Of a stretch of DNA of 64,000 nt, positions 26,028 through 34,592 are shown one piece after another; the stretch's first letter is position 1; the number at the start of each line of letters is the position of its first letter. The stretch comes from JBGRQA01 sp041725895. GTDB lineage: Bacteria > Bacteroidota > Bacteroidia > Bacteroidales > Marinifilaceae. The position numbers were made by a program, and so were the translations under genes. Location of the stretch: the NCBI GenBank assembly GCA_041725895.1, contig JBGRQA010000003.1, forward strand, positions 124,001 to 188,000, written 5' to 3'. Below the pieces are notes generated by a model. It searched no databases. It was not told where the DNA came from and saw nothing but the letters and a program-made list of their open reading frames with translations.

Positions 26028-27260
26028 TCAGGCTTTCACTTCCTCTACTTTATCCAAAGCGTTATTCATAGCACTTGTTACCTCCGCAGCTAAACCCCTA
26101 ACGCTTTCCCATGGCTTAATCACTTTCTTAAACTTAACCTGGAACAACACCAATTTCAACCCGTTGTCAATGCCCATAAAAGCCTTATGAGAACTTTCAA
26201 TATAGGCTGCAAAAGACTGCCAAATTGTTTCCAGATCGTTTAGTGCCTTTAGTGCATCTTTGAAAATAGGACTGATGCCCTCGGAAAAAGACACAAGTTT
26301 ATTCACTGCTTTAGCACTCGATTGTAAAGCGGCCCTCTCTTCCCGTTTCTTATCCAAATCCTTTTTTAAACTATCACGCCTCTTCTTTGCCGCAGTTGCT
26401 TTGGGGCCAAAAATAGAGGAGCTAATACCCATTCCAATCAAACCTCCCGGCGCACCGGAGAAACATTTTTTCACATTCCGATCATAATCAGCACAGGCAT
26501 CCTTATATTTTTTCTCCAGTTGCTTAACCTCTTTAACGACCTCATTCAATTTTTCATCAAAAGTTGTGGAGTTCATTATTTTATTTTTCGCAAGGAAAGA
26601 ACCATGGAGATTGTTGATATCAATATTATAGGCAGTTATCCTATCCCGCAATTCTGTAGTACTAAGCGCATATCCCTTAATATCTTCACGCATCGTCTGC
26701 AGAACCTCACCTATGGATTGAGCAACCACTTTATCATTGCTCGAGAATGTGTCTTTCTTCAAATCTCCATACTCGTTTTCGATTTGATCTTCCCCCATAC
26801 TTTCAAGCTTTTCGTCGGAAATGTCGCCCAATACTTTTCTGGCCCTCTCTACAGGAGGCATTTCACTCACCAGGTCCAAAATGGCTTCGCCTGTAGTCTG
26901 TATTTCATCTGCAGAAACTTCCAATTCAACAGCCTGCTTACGCAAATCACTTTCAAGAGAATACCAGCGTTTTCCATGAGCATTGGTTTCCTGAAACAAT
27001 GGCTGAAAATCGGATGGCTCCAAACCTGCAACATTAAGTTTCTTGTAGCCCAATACGGTTTCTATTTCAGACAACTTAGTAGGCAAAGAGGTGGCAAAGC
27101 CTACATAGCGTTTAATATTGGCAATATCACCTTCTGTAATAATACCGGCACCCCGTTCCCCTTCGGGATGTTTTCCTGCCAGTAATTGTACATTTGTTAG
27201 GGCCGCTTCGGATGGCTGAACCGCTGCCACTTCATTTTTGGTCACTATCATTTCTTCCAT
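26028..27260 (-). CDS. xaxA: Alpha-xenorhabdolysin family binary toxin subunit A (XaxA/YaxA-like)
   Basis: A 410-residue helical protein of the XaxA/YaxA family (about 408 residues in Xenorhabdus). Diagnostic segments recognised from the family are YVGFATSLPTKLSEIET near residue 52, the ILDLVSEMPPVERA segment near 130, a long coiled-coil (about 230-265), and the hairpin tip SGAPGGLIGMGISSSIFGP (about 270-288), a Gly-rich hydrophobic loop corresponding to the membrane-interacting head. A second coiled-coil follows (KKRRDSLKKDLDKKREERA), then VKFKKVIKPWESV near 385. There is no signal peptide. In known systems A is the first component to bind membranes and recruits B. It is first in the operon, preceded by the 21-bp repeat array and a gene of unknown function. 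Such toxins are best known from insect and mammalian pathogens; presence here suggests horizontal spread or an anti-eukaryote or anti-predator role (inference). Confidence 0.93.
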   Translation of the reverse strand: MEEMIVTKNEVAAVQPSEAALTNVQLLAGKHPEGERGAGIITEGDIANIKRYVGFATSLPTKLSEIETVLGYKKLNVAGLEPSDFQPLFQETNAHGKRWYSLESDLRKQAVELEVSADEIQTTGEAILDLVSEMPPVERARKVLGDISDEKLESMGEDQIENEYGDLKKDTFSSNDKVVAQSIGEVLQTMREDIKGYALSTTELRDRITAYNIDINNLHGSFLAKNKIMNSTTFDEKLNEVVKEVKQLEKKYKDACADYDRNVKKCFSGAPGGLIGMGISSSIFGPKATAAKKRRDSLKKDLDKKREERAALQSSAKAVNKLVSFSEGISPIFKDALKALNDLETIWQSFAAYIESSHKAFMGIDNGLKLVLFQVKFKKVIKPWESVRGLAAEVTSAMNNALDKVEEVKA

Positions 27261-27391
27261 AATTCTTTTCTTTTTGATTTATTCAATGAGATTACTTTAT
27301 TGATTTGCTAACTTGTCTTTTCTCAAAAAAGAGAGCACTCCACTTAGGAACTGGTGTGTAATCCTTACCGCCATTGTGCGATTTTATTGGC

Positions 27392-27640
27392 CCTGGAAAC
27401 CAAATGCCCTCTCCTGCAGGTCAAACGATCGCTCCTGCAAGCCAGGGGGCTTCCCTGCAGCCTGAATAATGGCTCCTGCGGGCTAAGGATTTAACCCTGC
27501 GCAACTTGTGAGGGGCCCTGCGGATCAAGTAGAGCTTCCTGCGCTTTAAGTAGAGCCTCCTGCGCATTGAGGACACCTTCCTGCGGCTCCACTACCGGCC
27601 CTGCGGCCCCATCACCCATCCTGCACAAGGCTTTCAGCCC
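27392..27640. repeat. Array of about 12 degenerate repeats with 21-bp period
   Basis: The core CCTGC (usually CCTGCGG/CCTGCGC/CCTGCAG) begins at 27413, 27434, 27454, 27475, 27496, 27517, 27538, 27559, 27580, 27600 and 27620, i.e. steps of 21 or 20 bp; CCTGG at 27392 is a degenerate twelfth copy. The 14-16 bp between cores are mostly different; units at 27517 and 27538 are the most alike. On the minus strand most units can be read as heptads of type (A/P/L)-Q-(E/G)-x-x-x-x, but with stop codons and frame changes. The array fills the gap between an unknown gene and xaxA. Confidence 0.9.
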
Positions 27641-28383
27641 TATTCCACCTCCTGAGCTACCTCTTTGGAGCTACGGGCATGCCTCTTTCTAAAATAGGAA
27701 CTCCGATACCCCTTCAGGCGCTTCTCATCCTTCCAGAAAACGTATTTTCCACAATCCCTTACCTGGTCTACTGCCTCCTTCAGGTGGGTATAGGCCCTGT
27801 CCCGAATATCTTTGGCCTCATTTCCTTCCAGGGTTTCCCCATTGGAGCGGGCCAACAGATCGGCCATATCATCTGAAGTAGTGCCGGCCAAATCCACCTT
27901 CTCCATATCAAAATTGATAGCCCCCAACAAATCGGGATGCTTTTTGCCCAACACGGCCAAATCGTTCAAGTCCTGAATCATATCGGCATGACCATAACCT
28001 TCGGCAATGCGATCGACAACTGCCAGAATGCCTGGCTCATTGCGGAAGGCATAACGGTAGGAATGCAACAAATGATCACGTAAATCATAGGCTGAAGGGA
28101 ACCGCACCTGCCACTTGTTTTGGGCCTCTTCCCGGGTACTCATCTCGTCGTTCCATTCCGATTGGGCATGACGGCAGGCACCGGCCCGAACGGGAATCGC
28201 ATCGAGAATGGCTTCGGGCAATCCCGCCCCCATGAGCTTCTCTTTGTCTTTCAATCCCCAATGGTACAGATCTTCTGCTTCCTGCAGAAAAATTCCAATG
28301 GGCATGTTCAAAGTTTTAACCGATTCTTCAGGAATGGCCAGGATGGCTTCCTTTTCGTTTTGGAAATCTACATTATTTGGCAT
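27640..28383 (-). CDS. Hypothetical protein upstream of the XaxAB toxin genes
   Basis: A 247-residue soluble, predominantly helical, charged protein without signal peptide or membrane segment. I do not recognise a named domain. Visible features are a central region (about 60-165) with RFPSAYDLRDHLLHSYRYAF and a Cys-containing RAGACRHAQSEW, and a very basic C-terminal stretch (KRLKGYRSSYFRKRHARSS) ending EVAQEVE. The final AQE resembles the heptad pattern seen in the repeat array just downstream, so the gene may once have carried a longer repetitive tail. It is on the same strand as xaxA with about 380 bp between. A role in toxin expression, release or self-protection is possible, but nothing in the sequence shows it. 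Confidence 0.7.
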   Translation of the reverse strand: MPNNVDFQNEKEAILAIPEESVKTLNMPIGIFLQEAEDLYHWGLKDKEKLMGAGLPEAILDAIPVRAGACRHAQSEWNDEMSTREEAQNKWQVRFPSAYDLRDHLLHSYRYAFRNEPGILAVVDRIAEGYGHADMIQDLNDLAVLGKKHPDLLGAINFDMEKVDLAGTTSDDMADLLARSNGETLEGNEAKDIRDRAYTHLKEAVDQVRDCGKYVFWKDEKRLKGYRSSYFRKRHARSSKEVAQEVE

Positions 28384-28993
28384 ACAGATAATTTTTGAGG
28401 CTGGCCAAAACCAACCGAGTGAATGATTTCGAAATGGTTAAAAATGGCACTACTGAAATTACTCATAATAGAACAGATAGTCAATGAAAAAATGATAAAA
28501 AAAGCGAAATAATCCTGAAAGACTGATCCCGTATAGGATTCAGGATGAGCCACTAAAAAGAACAACAAGAAGAGAACAGATGACTCAAAGGAAGGGGATT
28601 CTTACATACATAAGGCGGCGGGGAATATATCGCCAACAGGGGATATGGAGGCAAATTGCAGAACCGAATTTTTGAAATATTTGCTTAACTCCTACGGAGT
28701 ATGGAATTGATATTGATTTGCTGTTCTACAATACCACATGCCCTACGGGCAACTGGCAAAAAACGAACTTTTAGATTTATATGCGGGTTTAATTTGACAA
28801 AATACAACTCCATTTCCTAAACAGTTTTCGCGATGCCTTTTGCTCCTGCAGAAGCTAGAATACTGCATATCAAGCTCGCAGCCTACGACTAAAAACAATG
28901 GAAAAGAATTTTGTAAAGGGCGGGATAATCAATTCAAAAATTAAGTAACTTTAAAGTACGAAAGGAAAGTTATTATTTTGTAAAGCATTTTCT
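28384..28993. other. Divergent intergenic region upstream of ppk1
   Basis: About 610 bp with no credible ORF. Short palindromic CTCCTACGGAG and GCCCTACGGGC elements occur around 28690-28751, with CCTACGA near 28883. It should hold promoters for ppk1 and the divergent 247-residue gene; TAACTTTA near 28946 is the best but imperfect -7 candidate for ppk1. Confidence 0.4.
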
Positions 28994-31063
28994 ATGCCCC
29001 AATATAAATTCATCAACCGTGATTTAAGCTGGTTATCTTTTAACTACAGAGTACTGGAAGTGGCCGCCAACAAGCAGCTCCCCCTCTACGAACGCATCAA
29101 TTTTTTAGCCATTTACTCCTCCAACCTGGATGAGTTCTACCGGGTACGGGTGGCTTCCTACAAACGATTATCGGAACTTCCTGCTGAGGATAAAAAGAAC
29201 CTGGTTGAAAACCCAGATCTGATTCTCCGCAAGATCAATCATATTGTGGCCCGGCAGCAAATCAAATTCGGAGAGATCTTCCGCCAGGAAATCATCCCCG
29301 AATTGGAGAAGAATCAGATTATTATGATTCAGAACCAAAAGCTGCATCCCATACACCAAAAATACACCGAGGAGTTATTCTTCGACAACCTGTTGCCCCA
29401 TTTGCAACCCATGCTTTTGATGAAGAAGCAGATTAAACCTTTTCTGCAGAACAATGCCCTCTACCTGGCCATTAAACTGTACAAGAAGAAGAAGGTAAAC
29501 ACCGATGCGGAGGGCCATGTAAAACACAGAAAAACCAGGCATGCCATTCTGAAAATTCCCAGCCACCATTACGACCGGTTCATTCAATTGCCCGAATTGG
29601 ATGGCAAGCACTACATCATGTTCCTGGATGATATTGTGAAGCTTTACATGGAAATTGTATTCCCCGGCTACAAAGTAGACTCCTCCTTCAGCTTCAAGCT
29701 CAGCCGCGATGCCGATCTGCTGATTGAGGATGAATTTACCGGGGATCTGATCAAAATGATCGAGAACAATCTCAACAAAAGGGAAACAGGAGCCCCCTCC
29801 CGCTTCCTCTACGATCAGGATTTGCCACGTGAATCGCTCACCTTTCTACGGCAAACCTTCAACCTTTCATCAAGCGATTTGGTGAAAGGCGCTCGCTATC
29901 ATAATTTTTCCGACTTTTTCGGACTTCCAAACCCTGTGGCTCCGGCACTGGAATTGGAACCCATGCCCCCATTGAAAGTAAAGGAATTGAGCCGAACCAA
30001 TTCCATCTTCAAGGCCATTCGAAAGGAGGAAAGAATGCTGCACTTCCCCTACCAATCGTATGAGTACATCATCCGATTTTTGAACGAGGCCGCTATCGAT
30101 CCCAAGGTGGAGGAAATCAAGGCTACACAGTACCGGGTTGCCGAAAATTCCGCTATCGTCAATGCTTTAATCAACGCAGCTCGCAATGGGAAAAAAGTGA
30201 CGGTTTTTGTGGAAGTCAAGGCCCGCTTCGACGAGGCTTCCAACCTGAATTCCGCACGTGAAATGCGGAAGGCCGGGGTAAAAATTATCTACAGCATACC
30301 GGGACTAAAGGTTCATGCCAAAATTGCCCTGGTAATCCGGAAGGGAAACCGTGAAAATTACGCTTTTCTCAGTACGGGAAACTTCAACGAAAAAACCGCC
30401 AAATTGTATGCCGATCACGGATATCTTACCTGCAACGAGGAGATCATTGGTGAACTGAAGAACCTCTTCGTTCACCTGGAGGATCAGACCCAGAAGTTCA
30501 ATTTCAATACACTTTTGATCGGGCAGTTCAATATGAAGGAGGAATTCCTGAAAAAAATTGATCGGGAGATTGAGAATGTTAAAAAAGGCAACAAAGGCTA
30601 CCTGCTGCTAAAAATGAACGGCCTACAGGAACGAACAATGATTGAAAAATTGTACGAAGCCAGTCAGAAAGGGGTGAAAATAGATCTCATCATCCGGGGA
30701 ATCTGCTGCCTGAAACTCAATCAGCCCTATAGCAGAAACATTCGCGCAATCCGAATTGTGGATCGGTTCCTGGAACACGCCAGGGTATTTGTATTCCACA
30801 ACAACGGAGCCAACGAAATGTACCTGTCTTCGGCCGACTGGATGAGCCGTAACCTGAACCGCAGGATCGAATGCGCTTTCCCCATCACCAAAGAGGAAAT
30901 GAAGCAGGAAATCATCGATATTTTACACATTCAGCTCGCCGACAACACATCGGCACGGCTCCTGGATGCAGAGCTAAACAATATACCCATTGAGGGAACC
31001 GAAGACCAGGAAAAGATAAGGGCCCAATATGCCATATACGACTATTTAAAAGCAAAAGAATGA
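28994..31063 (+). CDS. ppk1: Polyphosphate kinase 1
   Basis: Reversibly transfers the terminal phosphate of ATP to polyphosphate. The 689-residue protein has the PPK1 architecture: N-terminal helical domain (FINRDLSWLSFNYRVLEVA, then NLDEFYRVRVASYK), head domain, and two phospholipase-D-like C-terminal domains. The first has KVTVFVEVKARFDEASN and LKVHAKIALV with the autophosphorylated His; the second has HARVFVFHNNG and YLSSADWMSRNLNRRIE. Length is typical. It is followed after 170 bp by sixA, a pairing often seen in bacteria, consistent with a phosphate/phosphohistidine-linked function. Confidence 0.97.
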   Translation: MPQYKFINRDLSWLSFNYRVLEVAANKQLPLYERINFLAIYSSNLDEFYRVRVASYKRLSELPAEDKKNLVENPDLILRKINHIVARQQIKFGEIFRQEIIPELEKNQIIMIQNQKLHPIHQKYTEELFFDNLLPHLQPMLLMKKQIKPFLQNNALYLAIKLYKKKKVNTDAEGHVKHRKTRHAILKIPSHHYDRFIQLPELDGKHYIMFLDDIVKLYMEIVFPGYKVDSSFSFKLSRDADLLIEDEFTGDLIKMIENNLNKRETGAPSRFLYDQDLPRESLTFLRQTFNLSSSDLVKGARYHNFSDFFGLPNPVAPALELEPMPPLKVKELSRTNSIFKAIRKEERMLHFPYQSYEYIIRFLNEAAIDPKVEEIKATQYRVAENSAIVNALINAARNGKKVTVFVEVKARFDEASNLNSAREMRKAGVKIIYSIPGLKVHAKIALVIRKGNRENYAFLSTGNFNEKTAKLYADHGYLTCNEEIIGELKNLFVHLEDQTQKFNFNTLLIGQFNMKEEFLKKIDREIENVKKGNKGYLLLKMNGLQERTMIEKLYEASQKGVKIDLIIRGICCLKLNQPYSRNIRAIRIVDRFLEHARVFVFHNNGANEMYLSSADWMSRNLNRRIECAFPITKEEMKQEIIDILHIQLADNTSARLLDAELNNIPIEGTEDQEKIRAQYAIYDYLKAKE

Positions 31064-31235
31064 GGAAACAGGCATGACTAGAGTAATTGTTAGACGCACA
31101 ACAAACGGGTTTACCAGTCCGCCCAAGGCAACAATGATTATTTTACAGCATGCGGTTCCATGTAACCAGTAAAAACGAATAGAAACACATATATTGGTGA
31201 GTACCATCTGACCGAAACATGAAAATTATAAACAG

Positions 31236-31733
31236 ATGAAAAGACTAATCGTTGTCCGACATGCAAAAGCAGAGCTCCTACGGTACGATATTACCGATTT
31301 TCAAAGGAATCTGAAGAAAAGGGGAATCAATGATTCCGATCTTATTTCGGAAAAGCTGAAAGAAAAAGAGATCCACCCGGATCTGATCATTTCCAGTAAA
31401 GCCCATCGCGCACTGCAAACGGCCAATCATTTTGCTGATAGCCTGGACTACCCGAGGGAAGCAATCGACCAGCAGGATTTTCTCTACGATGGATTTACAA
31501 CCCACGACTTTCTGGATCATCTTCAATCCAAGGAGGATAGCATTCAAACGGTTATGGTTTTTGGTCACAACCCCAGTATTGAGTACCTGGCATTCAATTT
31601 ACTGGATAAATTCTATGGTGAGGTGCCCACTTGTACGGCAATTGGGATCGATTTTGATGTTGCCAGCTGGAAGGATATTGAAGTGCGGACGGGTAAGTTG
31701 TCCCTCTACGAGTTTCCGAAAAAATATAAGTAA
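31236..31733 (+). CDS. sixA: SixA-type phosphohistidine phosphatase
   Basis: A 165-residue cytoplasmic member of the histidine phosphatase (phosphoglycerate mutase-like) superfamily. It contains the catalytic RHAKAE motif at residues 7-12, the ISSKAHRALQTA segment supplying the second Arg/His set, and FGHNPSIEYL with the second catalytic His. Short length and lack of extra domains place it in the SixA group, which dephosphorylates phosphohistidine on signalling or PTS proteins in E. coli. The actual substrate here is unknown. It lies downstream of ppk1 on the same strand. Confidence 0.9.
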   Translation: MKRLIVVRHAKAELLRYDITDFQRNLKKRGINDSDLISEKLKEKEIHPDLIISSKAHRALQTANHFADSLDYPREAIDQQDFLYDGFTTHDFLDHLQSKEDSIQTVMVFGHNPSIEYLAFNLLDKFYGEVPTCTAIGIDFDVASWKDIEVRTGKLSLYEFPKKYK

Positions 31734-31883
31734 ACCGGGTTCAATAAATTGTTTATTGATCTTTGGAAATCGTATTCCGGATTTTCATTAAGGTTGCCAT
31801 ATTCTTCAAGCTACAAAGTTCCAATAGGTTTCGGATAGGTATTGCTACAACCTAAAGGGAGGGAATCCCCCTCCCACTTTGGT

Positions 31884-34244
31884 TTACTGAGGCCCGAAAA
31901 CAATTTTTCCTTCGTGACCAATAATTAGTTTTCCATCGATTTTTTCGCCGGAACCTTCCTTGATAAAGCCTTTGATAAGTTTGGTTTGACGCTTATTGAT
32001 CAAAGAATCGATTTGAGTTTCGGTCAGTTTTTTCCCCATGAATTCGAAAGGAATAAGGAAACGACAGCCGTTCCTGTAATTGGAGCACCCCCAGGCAGCT
32101 TTCCCCTGTAGCATGGTTCCATCCTTACATATAGGACAGTTCCATACTTTCTTCTCCTTGGTATGAAATTCCAATTCAAAGGTTGCACTAAAGGTCAAAC
32201 GCCCTTCGGTTTTCTTTCCATCCACTTCGATTCCCTTCATGGTTGGTGTTTTGCCTTTCACCACCAGGCTCTCCACTTGCTTATCGGTCAACTTCTTGCC
32301 TCCATACTCAAAAGGCAGTCGGAATTTACAATTGGTATGGTTGGTACAGCCCCAGGCAGATTTCCCTTTGACCACCTTGCCCTGTTGGCAACTGGGGCAG
32401 GTCATCTCCACACTTTTAGGTTCGGCTTTGCCTTTGGCAGCCTTCTTTTTTTCTTTCGGCTTCTCCTCCTCCACAATGGTAATACGTTGCGCGTTCACAC
32501 GGCTCTTCACATTGAAGACAATCTCCGTCACCATCTGCTTCAATTCCGTCATAAAGAGTTGAACTTCGTACTCCCCCTGCTCTATTTCTCTTAATTTCTT
32601 CTCCCAAAGTCCCGTCAATTCAGCAGACTTCAACAATTCATTCTGAATGGTATCGATAAGTTGCACACCAGTAATGGTAGCCACCAGGCGTTTCTTCTCC
32701 TTTCGAATGTATTTACGTCTAAACAGGGTTTCAATAATGTTAGCCCGGGTTGAAGGTCGTCCAATTCCATTCTCCTTCATAGCCTCACGCAACTCCTCAT
32801 CATCCACCTGCTTTCCGGCGGTTTCCATCGCTCTAAGCAATGTTGCCTCGGAGTAGTACTTGGGCGGCTGGGTTTGTTTCTCAGCCAAATCAGGTTTGTG
32901 AGGCCCCGATTCGCCCTTTTGAAATTCGGGAAGAATGGTTCCCTCTCCAGCATTCTTATCCTTAGAGTACAGCACACGCCATCCCGGATCTACGATCTGC
33001 TTTCCGGTAGCCTTAAAATCAACCGTAGCCACCTTTCCCAAAACCGTTGTATGGCTTACCTTACAATCTGGATGGAAATTGGCAATAAAGCGACGGGTCA
33101 CAATATCGTATACCTGCTTCTCCTCGTAGCGCAAACCGGAAGGCATCACCCCGGTAGGAATAATTGCGTGGTGATCGGTAACCTTCTTATCATCGAAAAC
33201 CTTCTTGGATTTACGGATCTTACTGCCCAGCAATGGATCCACAAACTCCTTGTAAGGGGTCAGCTTTTTCAGAATGCCCGGTATTTTCTTGTAAATATCT
33301 TCAGACAAATAGGTGGTATCTACCCTTGGATAGGTAGTCAGCTTTCTCTCATAAAGAGTTTGAATGATTCGCAAAGTCTCCTCTGCCGATAGATTGAGCT
33401 TTCGGTTGCATTCCACCTGAAGGGAAGTCAAATCGAACAACTTGGGTGGTTGCTCCTTACCTGCTTTTCGGGTAAAGGACACCACTTCAAATGGCAGCTC
33501 ATTAATTTCGTTCAGGAACTTTTCTCCGTCCTCCTTCTTATCGAATCGTCCGCGGGTTGCGTTAAATGTAACGTCCCGGTAGACGGTTTTCAATTCCCAG
33601 TAGGTTTGAGGCTTAAAATTCTCAATCTCCTTCTGCCGATTCACAATCAAGGCAAGGGTTGGGGTTTGCACCCGCCCAATGGAAAGCACCTGTTTTCCGT
33701 TCCCGTATTTCAGGGTGTACAACCGGGTAGCGTTCATCCCCAAAAGCCAATCACCAATCGCCCGCGATGAACCTGCAGCATACAGTAGATCAAACTCTTT
33801 TCCATCCCGCAATTGTTCAAAGCCTTCACGAATGGCCTCCTCGGTAAGAGACGAAATCCAAAGTCGCTTTACGGGCACTTTGCATTTGGCCTTTTGCAGA
33901 ACCCATCGCTGAATCAATTCCCCTTCCTGGCCGGCATCACCGCAGTTGATCACTTCTTCGGCTTCACCAATCAGTTTCTCCAACACTCCGAACTGTTTCT
34001 TCACCCCATCGTTGGGGATCAAGCGAATTCCGAAACGCTGCGGAACCATGGGAAGAGAATTCAGGTTCCAGTATTTCCAGTTTGTATTGTATTCATGGGG
34101 CTCCTTCAAAGTACAAAAATGACCAAATGTCCACGACACCTGGTATCCATTTCCTTCAAAGTAACCATCCTTTTTATCTTTAGCCCCCAATATGGCCGCT
34201 ATTTCACGAGCCACACTGGGTTTCTCTGCAATACAAACTTTCAT
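31884..34244 (-). CDS. topB: DNA topoisomerase III (type IA)
   Basis: Relaxes and decatenates DNA through a 5'-phosphotyrosine intermediate. The 786-residue protein has an N-terminal TOPRIM domain (CIAEKPSVAREIA at 4-16, acidic NCGDAGQEGELIQR), and the gate domain with the active-site Tyr in LTTYPRVDTTYL and ENGIGRPSTRANII. C-terminal repeats follow: two zinc-ribbon-like segments (CPSCQQG...WGCTNHTNC, CPICKDG...WGCSNYRNGC), each followed by KKLT-x-x-Q-x-x-SL topoisomerase C-terminal repeats, with a third partial one. A 7-bp GC-rich hairpin without T-run (31857-31875) lies just after the stop. The leader sequence is duplicated upstream (see repeat at 34248). Confidence 0.96.
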   Translation of the reverse strand: MKVCIAEKPSVAREIAAILGAKDKKDGYFEGNGYQVSWTFGHFCTLKEPHEYNTNWKYWNLNSLPMVPQRFGIRLIPNDGVKKQFGVLEKLIGEAEEVINCGDAGQEGELIQRWVLQKAKCKVPVKRLWISSLTEEAIREGFEQLRDGKEFDLLYAAGSSRAIGDWLLGMNATRLYTLKYGNGKQVLSIGRVQTPTLALIVNRQKEIENFKPQTYWELKTVYRDVTFNATRGRFDKKEDGEKFLNEINELPFEVVSFTRKAGKEQPPKLFDLTSLQVECNRKLNLSAEETLRIIQTLYERKLTTYPRVDTTYLSEDIYKKIPGILKKLTPYKEFVDPLLGSKIRKSKKVFDDKKVTDHHAIIPTGVMPSGLRYEEKQVYDIVTRRFIANFHPDCKVSHTTVLGKVATVDFKATGKQIVDPGWRVLYSKDKNAGEGTILPEFQKGESGPHKPDLAEKQTQPPKYYSEATLLRAMETAGKQVDDEELREAMKENGIGRPSTRANIIETLFRRKYIRKEKKRLVATITGVQLIDTIQNELLKSAELTGLWEKKLREIEQGEYEVQLFMTELKQMVTEIVFNVKSRVNAQRITIVEEEKPKEKKKAAKGKAEPKSVEMTCPSCQQGKVVKGKSAWGCTNHTNCKFRLPFEYGGKKLTDKQVESLVVKGKTPTMKGIEVDGKKTEGRLTFSATFELEFHTKEKKVWNCPICKDGTMLQGKAAWGCSNYRNGCRFLIPFEFMGKKLTETQIDSLINKRQTKLIKGFIKEGSGEKIDGKLIIGHEGKIVFGPQ

Positions 34245-34592
34245 CTATTAATAATTCTCTTGTTATAGTCAGATGGAACCTACCATTCACAAACAATCAT
34301 CACCCTGGATAAGATCCCTGGCCCGGTTATAATCTGTGAGTAAAAAAATATTTTACGAATGGACGCTTCACCTGTTAATAATTCTCTTGTTAGGGTCAGA
34401 TGTAAATCACCATGCAAACATCCTCCGGTATGGAAGGTGTTTCCCGTGATTCATTTCATCTGTTTACAACTTGTTTATTTAAGATTCCATGGAAAATCCG
34501 AATGAAATCTATCCCCTCTGTTGGAATAAAGAGAGGAGATCACCCGGAAAAATAACTGGAAAACTACAAAGATAACAGGATGTGAGGAATTC
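34245..34592. other. Intergenic region upstream of topB
   Basis: About 350 bp between the end of the hybrid kinase gene and the topB start. Apart from the duplicated topB leader (34248-34276 and 34375-34403) I see no feature. Confidence 0.5.
34248..34403. repeat. Direct repeat of the topB leader
   Basis: TTAATAATTCTCTTGTTA followed by GTCAGATG occurs at 34248-34276, abutting the topB start codon, and at 34375-34403, differing at a few positions; spacing 127 bp. Confidence 0.7.

Noticed and set aside
27392..27640. 21-bp repeat array considered as CRISPR
   Set aside because: Only 5-7 bases are conserved per unit, the period is too short for repeat plus spacer, and no cas genes are present.
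28680..28890. Short CTACGG-centred palindromes as a repeat family or mobile-element remnant
   Set aside because: Copies are only about 11 bp, few and not regularly spaced; likely chance or minor intergenic elements.
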